This document shows positions 1 through 6,023 of a stretch of DNA of 12,421 nt, in pieces; within the stretch, counting starts at the first letter, position 1; each line of letters starts with the position of its first letter. The DNA lies in contig CANGSN010000050.1 of NCBI GenBank assembly GCA_947455805.1, forward strand, positions 1-12,421, in the 5' to 3' direction. Below the pieces are notes generated by a model, which saw only the letters and a program-made list of their open reading frames with translations, was not told the origin of the DNA and searched no databases. A program made the position numbers and the translations under genes. Source of the stretch: Planctomycetota bacterium. GTDB taxonomy: Bacteria > Planctomycetota > UBA1135 > UBA2386.

Positions 1-18
1 CAGCCGAAGAAGGCGTGA
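1..18 (+). CDS. 3' end of an upstream gene (partial)
   Basis: The first 18 bases read as five codons (Gln-Pro-Lys-Lys-Ala) followed by TGA at 16-18. This would be the C-terminus of a gene lying mostly outside the window, ending 5 nt before the ATG of the glycosyltransferase. Such tight spacing would suggest an operon. With only five codons the reading frame cannot be proven and no function can be assigned. Confidence 0.35.
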   Translation, partial: QPKKA

Positions 19-23
19 GCACG

Positions 24-1361
24 ATGGCGAACAAGTCGGTGCTGGTGCTGTGCTACTACTTCCCGCCGTTCGCGCGGTCGAGTGGCATGCGTTCGCTGCA
101 GTTCGGCAAGCGACTGCAGGCGCGCGGCTGGGACGTCGAGGTGCTCGCGGCCAATCCGTCGCTGTATGCGTCGCCGGTCGATCCGGCGTCGACGGCGAAG
201 GGCTACGAGTCGCTGCCGTGGGCGAAGGTCACGCACGTCGGGCTGCCGCCGGAGAAGCGGCCGAAGGTGCATTCGCGCCGGCGCGAGTTCGTGGCGATGC
301 TGCGCGACCCGTGGCGGCTCGAGGGCGAGATGATGCGCCACTGGGTCGACGCGGCGACCGACGCGGCGCGCACGATCCTGCAGCGGCGGCCGGGCACCGT
401 GCTCTACGTCGGCATGCAGCCGTACGCGGCGGCGCTGGTCGGCCTGCGCCTGCAGCGCGAACTCGGCGTGCGCTGGGTCGCCGACCTCGCCGACCCGTGG
501 ACGCTCGACGAAGTCACCGCCTACAGCAGCGTGCTGCACTACTGGCGCCAGCAGGGTGCGTTCCGCGCGGTGCTCCGCCACGCCGACGCCGTGCTCGCGA
601 ACACGCCCGACGCCGGCGCTGCGATCGCCGCGTTCGAGCCGCGCGTGCGCGAGCGCATGACGGTCGTCACCTACGGCTACGACCGCGACAACCTGCCAGC
701 CGAGCAGGCGCCGCCTGCGCGCGACGGCGGGCCGTTCGTGCTGCTGCACCTCGGCGCGATCGAAGTCACCGGCGCCGCCGAGCGCCGGCGCAATCCGCTG
801 CGCTACCGCCCGTTCACGACCGACGTCGCGGCGCGCGGCACGCACTACCTGCTGCAGGCCCTCGAACTCGTGCGGCAGCGGCGGCCCGAACTGTTCGCGA
901 AGCTGCGGCTGCGCGTGGTGTCGGCGCGCACCGACAACGAGTTCGCCGCCGTGCGCGATCGCGGCATGGCCGAGCAGTTCGAGTGGACCGGTATGCTCGC
1001 CAACAAGCTGGCGATGGCCGAGGTCGGCAAGGCGCACGCGGCGCTGCTGCTGCAGCAAGGCGCTCCGGCCGGGCATCGGCTGCGCACCGTGCGCGCGAAG
1101 TCGTACGAGTACATGGCGATCGGCAAGCCGGTGCTGGCGTGCGTGCCGGGCGGCGACGGGGCCGACTTCATCGCCCGCTACGGGCGCGGCATCGCCTGCG
1201 ATCCGAGCAGCGCCGAGGCGATCGCCGACGGCATCGTGCGGCTCCACGACGGCTACGACACGATCGCGCGGGCGCCGGTCGACCGGGCGTTCGTCGAGCG
1301 CTTCGAATGGGGCGCGCTGACCGAGCAGCTCGACCAGGTGATGACGAAGCTGGCGAAGTGA
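24..1361 (+). CDS. Glycosyltransferase, GT4-like (GT-B fold)
   Basis: A 445-residue protein that probably transfers a sugar from a nucleotide-sugar donor onto a cell-surface glycan or lipid-linked acceptor. No signal peptide is seen, so it should act on the cytoplasmic side. The N-terminal domain opens with a hydrophobic strand (SVLVLCYYFPP, residues 5-15) and the segment ARSSGMRSLQF (17-27), typical of bacterial GT4-like acceptor domains. A conserved-looking ADLADPW lies at 153-159. The C-terminal donor domain begins near residue 237 (FVLLHLGAI) and carries RAKSYEYMAIGKPVLA (357-372), the usual donor-binding region around an acidic residue (E362). I chose ATG at 24 because AGAAGG at 8-13 is 10 nt upstream; the GTG at 15 is only 1 nt from it. 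Donor and acceptor cannot be told from sequence. It ends directly against the stop of the convergent gene. The family call is confident, the substrate unknown. Confidence 0.88.
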   Translation: MANKSVLVLCYYFPPFARSSGMRSLQFGKRLQARGWDVEVLAANPSLYASPVDPASTAKGYESLPWAKVTHVGLPPEKRPKVHSRRREFVAMLRDPWRLEGEMMRHWVDAATDAARTILQRRPGTVLYVGMQPYAAALVGLRLQRELGVRWVADLADPWTLDEVTAYSSVLHYWRQQGAFRAVLRHADAVLANTPDAGAAIAAFEPRVRERMTVVTYGYDRDNLPAEQAPPARDGGPFVLLHLGAIEVTGAAERRRNPLRYRPFTTDVAARGTHYLLQALELVRQRRPELFAKLRLRVVSARTDNEFAAVRDRGMAEQFEWTGMLANKLAMAEVGKAHAALLLQQGAPAGHRLRTVRAKSYEYMAIGKPVLACVPGGDGADFIARYGRGIACDPSSAEAIADGIVRLHDGYDTIARAPVDRAFVERFEWGALTEQLDQVMTKLAK

Positions 1362-1670
1362 TCAGAGCGCGGCCGCGCGCCGCCAGTACTCGTCCGGCAC
1401 GACGCGCTCGTGCACGTGCCGGCGGTGTGTCTGCAGGCGGCGCGTCAGCAGCGTGTCGGCGTCGATCTGCAACGACCCCGAGCGCAGCGGTTCGGCCAGC
1501 AGTTCGCCGCTGCGCAGCACGCGCACCGAGGCGCCGACGTCGACGAGATGCGAACCGCCCGCAGCGCGCAGGTTGCTCAACATGCCGCACAGGCAGAACT
1601 CGCGAGTCGTCACGAAGGCCTTGCAGCGGCCGCGCGCCAGCAGCAGGCGCGCCAGGGCTTCGACCTTCAC
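1362..1670 (-). CDS. Small unknown protein of the B12 locus, CLCG motif
   Basis: A 102-residue protein I do not recognise. It lies 40 nt downstream of the corrinoid-binding protein on the same strand, so it should share the riboswitch-controlled transcript. Third codon positions are strongly G/C, as in neighbouring genes, which supports real coding. Visible features are a short N-terminal helix (residues 2-13), FCLCGML with two cysteines two positions apart (about 26-32), a predicted beta-rich middle (HLVDVGASVRVL, near 41-52) and a basic His/Arg-rich C-terminus ending RRAAAL. There is no signal peptide or membrane segment. The GTG at 1670 is chosen because its GTGA overlaps the stop of a preceding 15-codon ORF; no good Shine-Dalgarno is present. 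The frame stays open back to an ATG at 1847, but that would overlap the upstream gene by over 130 nt. The cysteine pair could bind a metal, which is speculation. Confidence 0.62.
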   Translation of the reverse strand: MKVEALARLLLARGRCKAFVTTREFCLCGMLSNLRAAGGSHLVDVGASVRVLRSGELLAEPLRSGSLQIDADTLLTRRLQTHRRHVHERVVPDEYWRRAAAL

Positions 1671-1714
1671 GGCTGCACCGCCGCGGTCGCCGGCGGGTTG
1701 TGTGTGCGCGTCAT
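1667..1714 (-). CDS. 15-codon relay ORF between the B12 binding protein and the small gene
   Basis: The stop of the corrinoid-binding protein is embedded in ATGA, which opens a 15-codon ORF (MTRTHNPPATAAVQP). Its own TGA overlaps the GTG start of the next gene as GTGA. The peptide is hydrophilic and proline-rich with no recognisable domain. Its likely role, if translated, is to carry terminating ribosomes across the 40-nt gap so that the two genes are translationally coupled. Overlaps of this kind can arise by chance in GC-rich DNA. Confidence 0.25.
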   Translation of the reverse strand: MTRTHNPPATAAVQP

Positions 1715-3084
1715 CGCGGCACCACCTGGCGCCAGGGCTCGTTCGCGGCCACAGCGGTGCCGTTCGCCAGCGCGCGCAGCAGGCGGGCCAGGGCTTCGGC
1801 GCCGGCGGCCACGCCGGGGCCCGGCGTCGAGAAGTGGTGTTCGCCATCCATCAGGAACACGCGCTGCTTCTGCACCGCGGGCAGCTTCTGCCATTCGTCG
1901 TGCGCGAGCAGCGCCGGCACTTCGCGCGCGGCGCGTTCGATCGACATCGAGCAGCCCGCCAGCACGACGACGTCGGGCGCTTTCGCCGCGAGCTCGGCCC
2001 AGTCGAGGCGCCGCGACGGCTCTGCCTTGCCGACCAGCACCGGTTCGCCGCCCGCGAGTTCGACCATCTCGGCGATCCACTCGCCCGAGGCCCACAGCGG
2101 ATCGAACCACTCCAGCACGGCGACACGCGGGCGCTGTGGCAACGGCGCCTGCGCGCGCACGGCCTCGAGCCGGCGTTCGAACGCGCGCGCCGCGACCTTG
2201 CCGGCGTGCTCGCGACCGACGGTGGCGCCGACGGTGCGGATGTCGTTGGCGATGTCGGCGAGCGAACGCGGCGACAGCACGACCAGCTGCGCGCAGCGTT
2301 CGGCGTCCTTGCCGAGCGTCGTGCCCACCTGCTCCGGCGTCACCGCGCACACCGGGCACAGCCCCTGGCTCAGCACGTGCGTCGGTCGCAGTGCCTTGAT
2401 CGACGCCTCGTCGAGTTCGTAGAGCGGCGTGCCGGCGCCGACCGCCTTGCGCAGTTCCTCGTCGATGCGGCCCATCGACCAGGTGTCGCTGTCGATGCTG
2501 GTGCGCATCACGCGCGGCAGGCTCTTGCCGTCCGGCTGGCGGCACAGATGCGACAGCGCCACCAGGCTCGCTTCGCCGCCGACGGCGATGGCGATCTCGG
2601 TGGCGGCCGGCAACAACGACACGACGCGCACGCTGCCTGCGTTCGGCAAGGTTCCTCCTCCGTAGTTCCAGACGATGGTCTCGCCGCCGTGCAGCCGATG
2701 GCGCGCCGGCAGGTTGGGCCCGGGCGCTTCGCCGAGGCGCCAGCTCCAGTAGCGGTCGAGGCGCGGATCGGGGCCGACGCCGTCGATCGACCAGACGTCC
2801 TGCGACGAGCAGCACAGCCAGTCCTGTTCGACCGGCAGCGCCGCGCGCGTCGCGGTGACGACGTCGGCGCCGCGCTCGACGGCGACCTTGCGCACGACGC
2901 GCGGGCGATCGCCGAAGTCGACCTGGACGGTGACTTCGACAGGGACCTCGACGCGCTGCGCCCGCAGCGGTTCGGCCGCGACGCTGACGAGGCACGCCAG
3001 GGCGAGCGCCCGGCGGGGATGAGAGAAGACGCGAGAACGGCCCGACCGCGTGCTGCGGTCGTGCCTGGGCACGATGTTCGACAA
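1711..3084 (-). CDS. btuF: Secreted cobalamin-binding protein: transcobalamin-like (DUF4430) domain fused to BtuF-like domain
   Basis: A 457-residue exported protein that should capture cobalamin or a related corrinoid in the periplasm for a BtuCD-type ABC importer, which is not in this window. A basic segment and hydrophobic core (ALALACLVSVAA, 26-37) followed by RAQ give a signal peptide, probably cut near residue 43; there is no lipobox cysteine. Residues 47-145 resemble the DUF4430/transcobalamin C-terminal beta domain, with RYWSWRLGE (111-119) and GGETIVWNY (133-141). From 152 the BtuF fold begins: VVSLLPAATEI (154-164), LYELDE (221-226), LCPVCAVTPEQV (242-253), VLEWFDPLWASGEW (323-336), MVELAGGEPV (340-349), PSRRLDW (356-362). 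The start is inferred as TTG at 3084, with AGGAG at 3092-3096 spaced 7 nt; upstream in-frame starts lie inside or at the edge of the riboswitch. Control is by the cobalamin riboswitch. Corrinoid binding is confident, the exact ligand not. Confidence 0.88.
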   Translation of the reverse strand: MSNIVPRHDRSTRSGRSRVFSHPRRALALACLVSVAAEPLRAQRVEVPVEVTVQVDFGDRPRVVRKVAVERGADVVTATRAALPVEQDWLCCSSQDVWSIDGVGPDPRLDRYWSWRLGEAPGPNLPARHRLHGGETIVWNYGGGTLPNAGSVRVVSLLPAATEIAIAVGGEASLVALSHLCRQPDGKSLPRVMRTSIDSDTWSMGRIDEELRKAVGAGTPLYELDEASIKALRPTHVLSQGLCPVCAVTPEQVGTTLGKDAERCAQLVVLSPRSLADIANDIRTVGATVGREHAGKVAARAFERRLEAVRAQAPLPQRPRVAVLEWFDPLWASGEWIAEMVELAGGEPVLVGKAEPSRRLDWAELAAKAPDVVVLAGCSMSIERAAREVPALLAHDEWQKLPAVQKQRVFLMDGEHHFSTPGPGVAAGAEALARLLRALANGTAVAANEPWRQVVPR

Positions 3085-3089
3085 CGGAA

Positions 3090-3109
3090 GTCTCCTGTCC
3101 GCGAGAGAC
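3090..3109 (-). promoter_or_regulatory. Expression-platform hairpin covering the btuF ribosome binding site
   Basis: Read on the minus strand, GTCTC (3109-3105) and GAGAC (3094-3090) form a perfect 5-bp inverted repeat. The second arm includes the GAG of the Shine-Dalgarno AGGAG (3096-3092). The stem can extend imperfectly, with GAAG near 3116 pairing TTC near 3087. This looks like the ligand-dependent stem that blocks ribosome entry, so control would be translational. No U-tract is present, which argues against an intrinsic terminator. Confidence 0.5.
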
Positions 3110-3119
3110 CGACCTTCGG

Positions 3120-3258
3120 CGTCCGGGCCGTCTTCTGACTCGCGCGTCGTCCTCGGCCTGCCCTTCCCGGTCCGTGGACCAGTGGTGACGCAGGCGTCGT
3201 CAGCGCTCACAGCGGCGGGACCGTGCGGGATTCACACCACGCTTCCGATACCCGGACG
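3120..3258 (-). ncRNA. Cobalamin riboswitch
   Basis: On the minus strand this segment carries the conserved blocks of the cobalamin riboswitch in order: GGTGTGAATCC (3238-3228), GGTCCCGCCGCTGTGA (3222-3207), CCACTGG (3185-3179), GGGAAGG (3168-3162) and the B12-box-like GAGTCAGAAGAC (3141-3130). The two ends form a perfect 8-bp P1 stem: CGTCCGGG (3258-3251) with CCCGGACG (3127-3120). The aptamer is about 139 nt and starts at the predicted transcription start. It sits directly upstream of the corrinoid-binding protein, the expected target. Known behaviour of the family is repression when cobalamin binds. The last B12-box bases read GACGGCC rather than the common GACCTGCC, a small deviation within the P1-proximal part. 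Confidence 0.93.
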
Positions 3259-3263
3259 AACGC

Positions 3264-3292
3264 ACGCTACGTGGCATGCCAGCGAGCGGCAA
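3264..3292 (-). promoter_or_regulatory. Promoter of the B12 locus
   Basis: On the minus strand TTGCCG (3292-3287) and TAGCGT (3269-3264) are separated by exactly 17 bp, as in a housekeeping sigma-70-type promoter. Transcription would begin about 7 nt later, near 3257-3258. That is precisely the first base of the riboswitch P1 stem, which supports the call independently of the hexamer matches. Confidence 0.65.
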
Positions 3293-3742
3293 GTTCGCCG
3301 TCCTGCCTGTCGTTCCGCAGGTGCCGAACGTGTCGCCGACCGGCGGGTTGGCGTGCTGCGGCATCGCGAGCGGCAGCGCGGCGATTGCCTCGGCGCGTGC
3401 GGGCGCGTTCGCAGGCCGCGCACCGACTTGGTCGCCGCGGTGACGCGCGGTTGTGGGTCGGCGCCGTATGCGCTCGGCCTGCCCTGGAGCTCCGCCATTG
3501 GCAAGTCCCATAGGGGAACAAGCCCTTGACTGTGGCGAACCAGCCCCCAAGATGCAGCCAAGTCTCTCTGGAAATACGGTGGTACCGAATCAAATCGGTC
3601 CGAGCCGTTGGTTAAAATTGTGACCCAAGCTCATTCCAAAGCCCAGGTTGCGTCTAGCGAAGCGAAGACGCCGATTCCGGAAGGACGCAAGTCCGAGAGT
3701 CAAGCCCACAAGGCCAACTCGCCCTCGCCAAAGGACTCCGGG
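3293..3742 (+). other. Non-coding interval between the B12 promoter and the glycosidase
   Basis: About 450 bp with no gene I can support; the short open frames lack homology and coding bias. The last ~200 bp are visibly less GC-rich than the surroundings. Possible signals on the plus strand are TTGACT (3526-3531) with a poor -10 17 bp on, a -10-like TAAAAT (3613-3618), and a small inverted repeat ACCGA-N6-TCGGT (3584-3599). None is strong. The glycosidase transcript probably starts here, which would give it a 5' leader of about 100-200 nt. The glycosidase frame is also open back to 3608, so a 45-residue N-terminal extension cannot be fully excluded. Confidence 0.4.
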
Positions 3743-5875
3743 ATGAATCAGAAGAAAAAGTACGCGCTCGCGGGTGGTGGCTACTGCCTCTACGCCCCGC
3801 GCTTTCCGCGCTTCCAGGACGCGCCCGGCTTTGCCGACGAGGCGTGCATCGGGAATGCCTTGGTGCCGTCGGTCTTCTTCCTGTCGTTCCTCGAGAACGG
3901 GCGCCCGCTGCACCTCAGTCATCGGTCGACCCAGGTCGAGGATGGACGCGCGACGGTCACGTTCGAAGAGGCGGGTGGCCTGAAGGTCGTCGAGAAGCGC
4001 TTCGTCACCCAGGACGATCGCTTCGTCAGCGAGCTCGAGCTGAACAACACGGCGAAGACCGATCGCGAGATCACCGTCGTGCAATGGACGACGACCGATC
4101 CCGAAGGGGAGCCGGTGTCGCTCGAGGGCGACAGCTTCCGCATCCGCCGCCTGCTGAAGGACGGCAACAAGGCCGAAGTGCCGGCCGACATCCACTACAA
4201 CAATCCGGACAGCAAGGGCGCGCGCTGCCTGCAGGCGTACTTCGCCGAGGGCGGCAGCGACCGGCCGGACTTCGAGGAGACGCCCTGGTTCGAGCTCGAG
4301 GCGCTGCCGACGCCGCGCGCCAAGCGCCCGATGGAGAAGCCGAGCCCGATCGTCGCCGGCTCGCGCGTCTACTGCGGCCTGTTCCGCCCGGTGCCGCTGA
4401 AGGCGGGCCAGAAGGCTGCGCACCGCTTCGAAGCGAACCTGATCTTCAAGGGCAAGGGCATCAACTTCCGCGCCCGTCGCCCCGACACCAAGGACGAGGT
4501 CGGCTGGGCGTCGTTCTGGGAGAAGGTCCCGAAGTTCCACTGCGACAGCAAGGAGCTCGAGCGCGTCGTCCGCCACCGCTTCGAGCTGCTCTACCTGCTG
4601 CGCCAGCCGCACGGTGCCGGCCTGTTCTCGTCGCCGTCGGTGTGCGAGGGCAACGGCCCGTTCCACCAGCCGTCGAGCTTCACCACGCCGGCGATCATGC
4701 GCGAGGCGCGGTGGCTGCAGGATCCGACGCTGGCGCGCGGCTGCCTGAAGGCGTTCTTCGAGAACATCCACCACAATGGCCAGGTGCCCGGTCGGCTCTA
4801 CATGACCGGCACCGACCCGAACGACTTCTTCCACGCCGACTGGGGCGGTGGCTTCGAGGCACTCGACGCCATCCACCCGGACAAGGCGACGAAGAAAGCG
4901 GTGCTGATGGCGATGCAGCGCTACGTGAAGTGGCTCGCCAACAATCGTGATCCGGAGGGCAGTGGCCTCACCGACATCGTCAACCACTTCGAGGCCGGCC
5001 AGGAGTTCTCGCGCCGCTACACGGTGATCGACGACAAGGCCGACCGCGCCATCGAGTTCACCGAGCAGTTCCGGCTGAAGGGCATCGACGCGTCGGTGTT
5101 CCGCTACCGGATGGTGAAGTGGCTCTACAAGGTCGCCGAGGAGATCCAGGAGAAGGCGATGGCCAACCGCTTCCAGGCGGAGGCCGAAGTCATCCTGGAC
5201 ACCATCCGCAAGAAGATGTGGGACGAGAAGGCGGGTCTGTTCATGGACCTCGACCCCGACAACCGCCGCAAGACCAACGTCAAGGCGGCCGTCGGCTTCT
5301 ACCCGCTCGCGACCGACATCCCGAACCAGAAGCAGGTCGATCGCATGCTCGACACGCTGAGCGACCGCGAGGAGTTCTGGACCAAGTACCCGGTCCCGAG
5401 CATCTCGGTCAGCGACTCGACGTTCGACGGCACCGGCCGCTGGAAGGGCACGCGCAAGAACTGCCCGTGGAACGGCCGCGTCTGGCCGGTCATCAACACG
5501 CACATCCTCGAAGGCCTGACCTACTGGGCCGAGCGCGGCAACAAGCGCGCGCAGAAGCTCGCCAACGAGCTGCTGAAGAAGACGGTGACGATGTTGAGCG
5601 GCGCGTGCGAGGGCGGCGAGACGCCGAACTCGTTCGAGCACTACCACCCGGAGACCGGCGTCGGCTCGCGCTATCGCGGCGTCGACCTCTACCTCAACGC
5701 GTTCGTGCTCGACAACATCTTCCGCATCGCTTGCGGCTTCGCGATCCGTTACGGCGAGGTGCAGGACGATCCGCTCGGCGAGGCGATCGACTTCAAGCTG
5801 CAGGGCATGCCGCTCGGCAACAAGCTCTACGACGTCGACCGCAAGAACGGTCGGCTGCGCGTGCAGCAGCAGTGA
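3743..5875 (+). CDS. GH63/mannosylglycerate-hydrolase-like glycosidase
   Basis: A 710-residue protein with an N-terminal beta-rich domain (about 1-260) and a C-terminal (alpha/alpha)6-barrel-like domain (about 265-670), the architecture of GH63/GH37-type enzymes hydrolysing alpha-glucosides, trehalose-like sugars or mannosylglycerate. Barrel landmarks are PSSFTTPAIMREARW (310-324), HADWGGGFEAL (364-374), HFEAGQEFSRRY (415-426), YPVPSISVSD (549-558), WNGRVWPVINTHIL (576-589) and FEHYHPETG (631-639). E632 in the last motif is the likely catalytic base. The general acid of related enzymes is usually Asp in an E-S-G-x-D-N-S-P segment; the aligned residue here looks like E421. No signal peptide is seen, so it is probably cytoplasmic. 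I chose ATG at 3743 because AAGGA at 3731-3735 is 7 nt upstream. A role in compatible-solute or storage-sugar turnover is plausible; the substrate is unknown. Confidence 0.82.
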   Translation: MNQKKKYALAGGGYCLYAPRFPRFQDAPGFADEACIGNALVPSVFFLSFLENGRPLHLSHRSTQVEDGRATVTFEEAGGLKVVEKRFVTQDDRFVSELELNNTAKTDREITVVQWTTTDPEGEPVSLEGDSFRIRRLLKDGNKAEVPADIHYNNPDSKGARCLQAYFAEGGSDRPDFEETPWFELEALPTPRAKRPMEKPSPIVAGSRVYCGLFRPVPLKAGQKAAHRFEANLIFKGKGINFRARRPDTKDEVGWASFWEKVPKFHCDSKELERVVRHRFELLYLLRQPHGAGLFSSPSVCEGNGPFHQPSSFTTPAIMREARWLQDPTLARGCLKAFFENIHHNGQVPGRLYMTGTDPNDFFHADWGGGFEALDAIHPDKATKKAVLMAMQRYVKWLANNRDPEGSGLTDIVNHFEAGQEFSRRYTVIDDKADRAIEFTEQFRLKGIDASVFRYRMVKWLYKVAEEIQEKAMANRFQAEAEVILDTIRKKMWDEKAGLFMDLDPDNRRKTNVKAAVGFYPLATDIPNQKQVDRMLDTLSDREEFWTKYPVPSISVSDSTFDGTGRWKGTRKNCPWNGRVWPVINTHILEGLTYWAERGNKRAQKLANELLKKTVTMLSGACEGGETPNSFEHYHPETGVGSRYRGVDLYLNAFVLDNIFRIACGFAIRYGEVQDDPLGEAIDFKLQGMPLGNKLYDVDRKNGRLRVQQQ

Positions 5876-5884
5876 CGAGGCGCG

Positions 5885-5905
5885 GGGGCGCCTTCGGGCG
5901 GCCCC
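5885..5905 (+). terminator. UUCG-loop hairpin downstream of the glycosidase
   Basis: GGGGCGCC (5885-5892), loop TTCG (5893-5896) and GGCGGCCCC (5897-5905) form a very stable stem with one bulged base, 9 nt past the stop codon. UUCG is an exceptionally stable tetraloop. No T-run follows, so it may act as a GC-rich terminator without a U-tract or as a 3'-end stabiliser. Confidence 0.6.
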
Positions 5906-5974
5906 GGCCCTGCGTCAGCCCCTCGGCGCGCCCTACCAAGGAAGGATCAAGGTCTGGCGCCTCACCCGCACCAA

Positions 5975-6023
5975 ATGCAACCAGGATTGCACCTGGGTGA
6001 ACTGTATGCAATCCTGGCTGCAT
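5975..6023. repeat. Paired TGCA-N8-TGCA elements in inverted orientation
   Basis: ATGCAACCAGGATTGCA (5975-5991) and the reverse complement of 6007-6023 match at 16 of 17 positions, separated by 15 nt. Each half has the form TGCA-N8-TGCA, so each is itself a partial dyad, and the two centres lie 31 bp apart, about three helical turns. The second copy covers the most likely start codon of the broken ATPase. It could be a double operator, an RNA hairpin blocking translation, or an element end. Confidence 0.6.

Noticed and set aside
1362..1847. Frameshift making the small gene part of the B12-binding protein
   Set aside because: The BtuF-like domain is complete at its natural end, so no missing C-terminus needs explaining.
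1453..3138. 561-codon plus-strand frame across the B12 locus
   Set aside because: The minus strand has a recognisable BtuF protein and riboswitch here; the plus frame has no homology.
3085..3210. 42-residue N-terminal extension of the B12-binding protein from an ATG at 3210
   Set aside because: It would place the start inside the riboswitch aptamer and put a long polar segment ahead of the signal peptide.
3499..3520. Sigma-54-like TGGCA near the glycosidase leader
   Set aside because: The matching TTGC element at the required spacing is absent.
3608..3742. 45-residue N-terminal extension of the glycosidase
   Set aside because: It begins at TTG with no ribosome site and is polar and low-complexity; the ATG at 3743 has AAGGA at ideal spacing. 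The open frame means it is not fully excluded.
3590..5647. 685-codon open frame on the minus strand opposite the glycosidase
   Set aside because: It is a mirror of the high-GC coding strand, rich in Arg/Leu/Val/Ala with no domain or ribosome site, while the plus strand has clear GH63 motifs.
5975..6023. Inverted repeat as insertion-sequence ends
   Set aside because: The two arms are only 15 nt apart with no transposase or target duplication, so an operator or hairpin is more likely.
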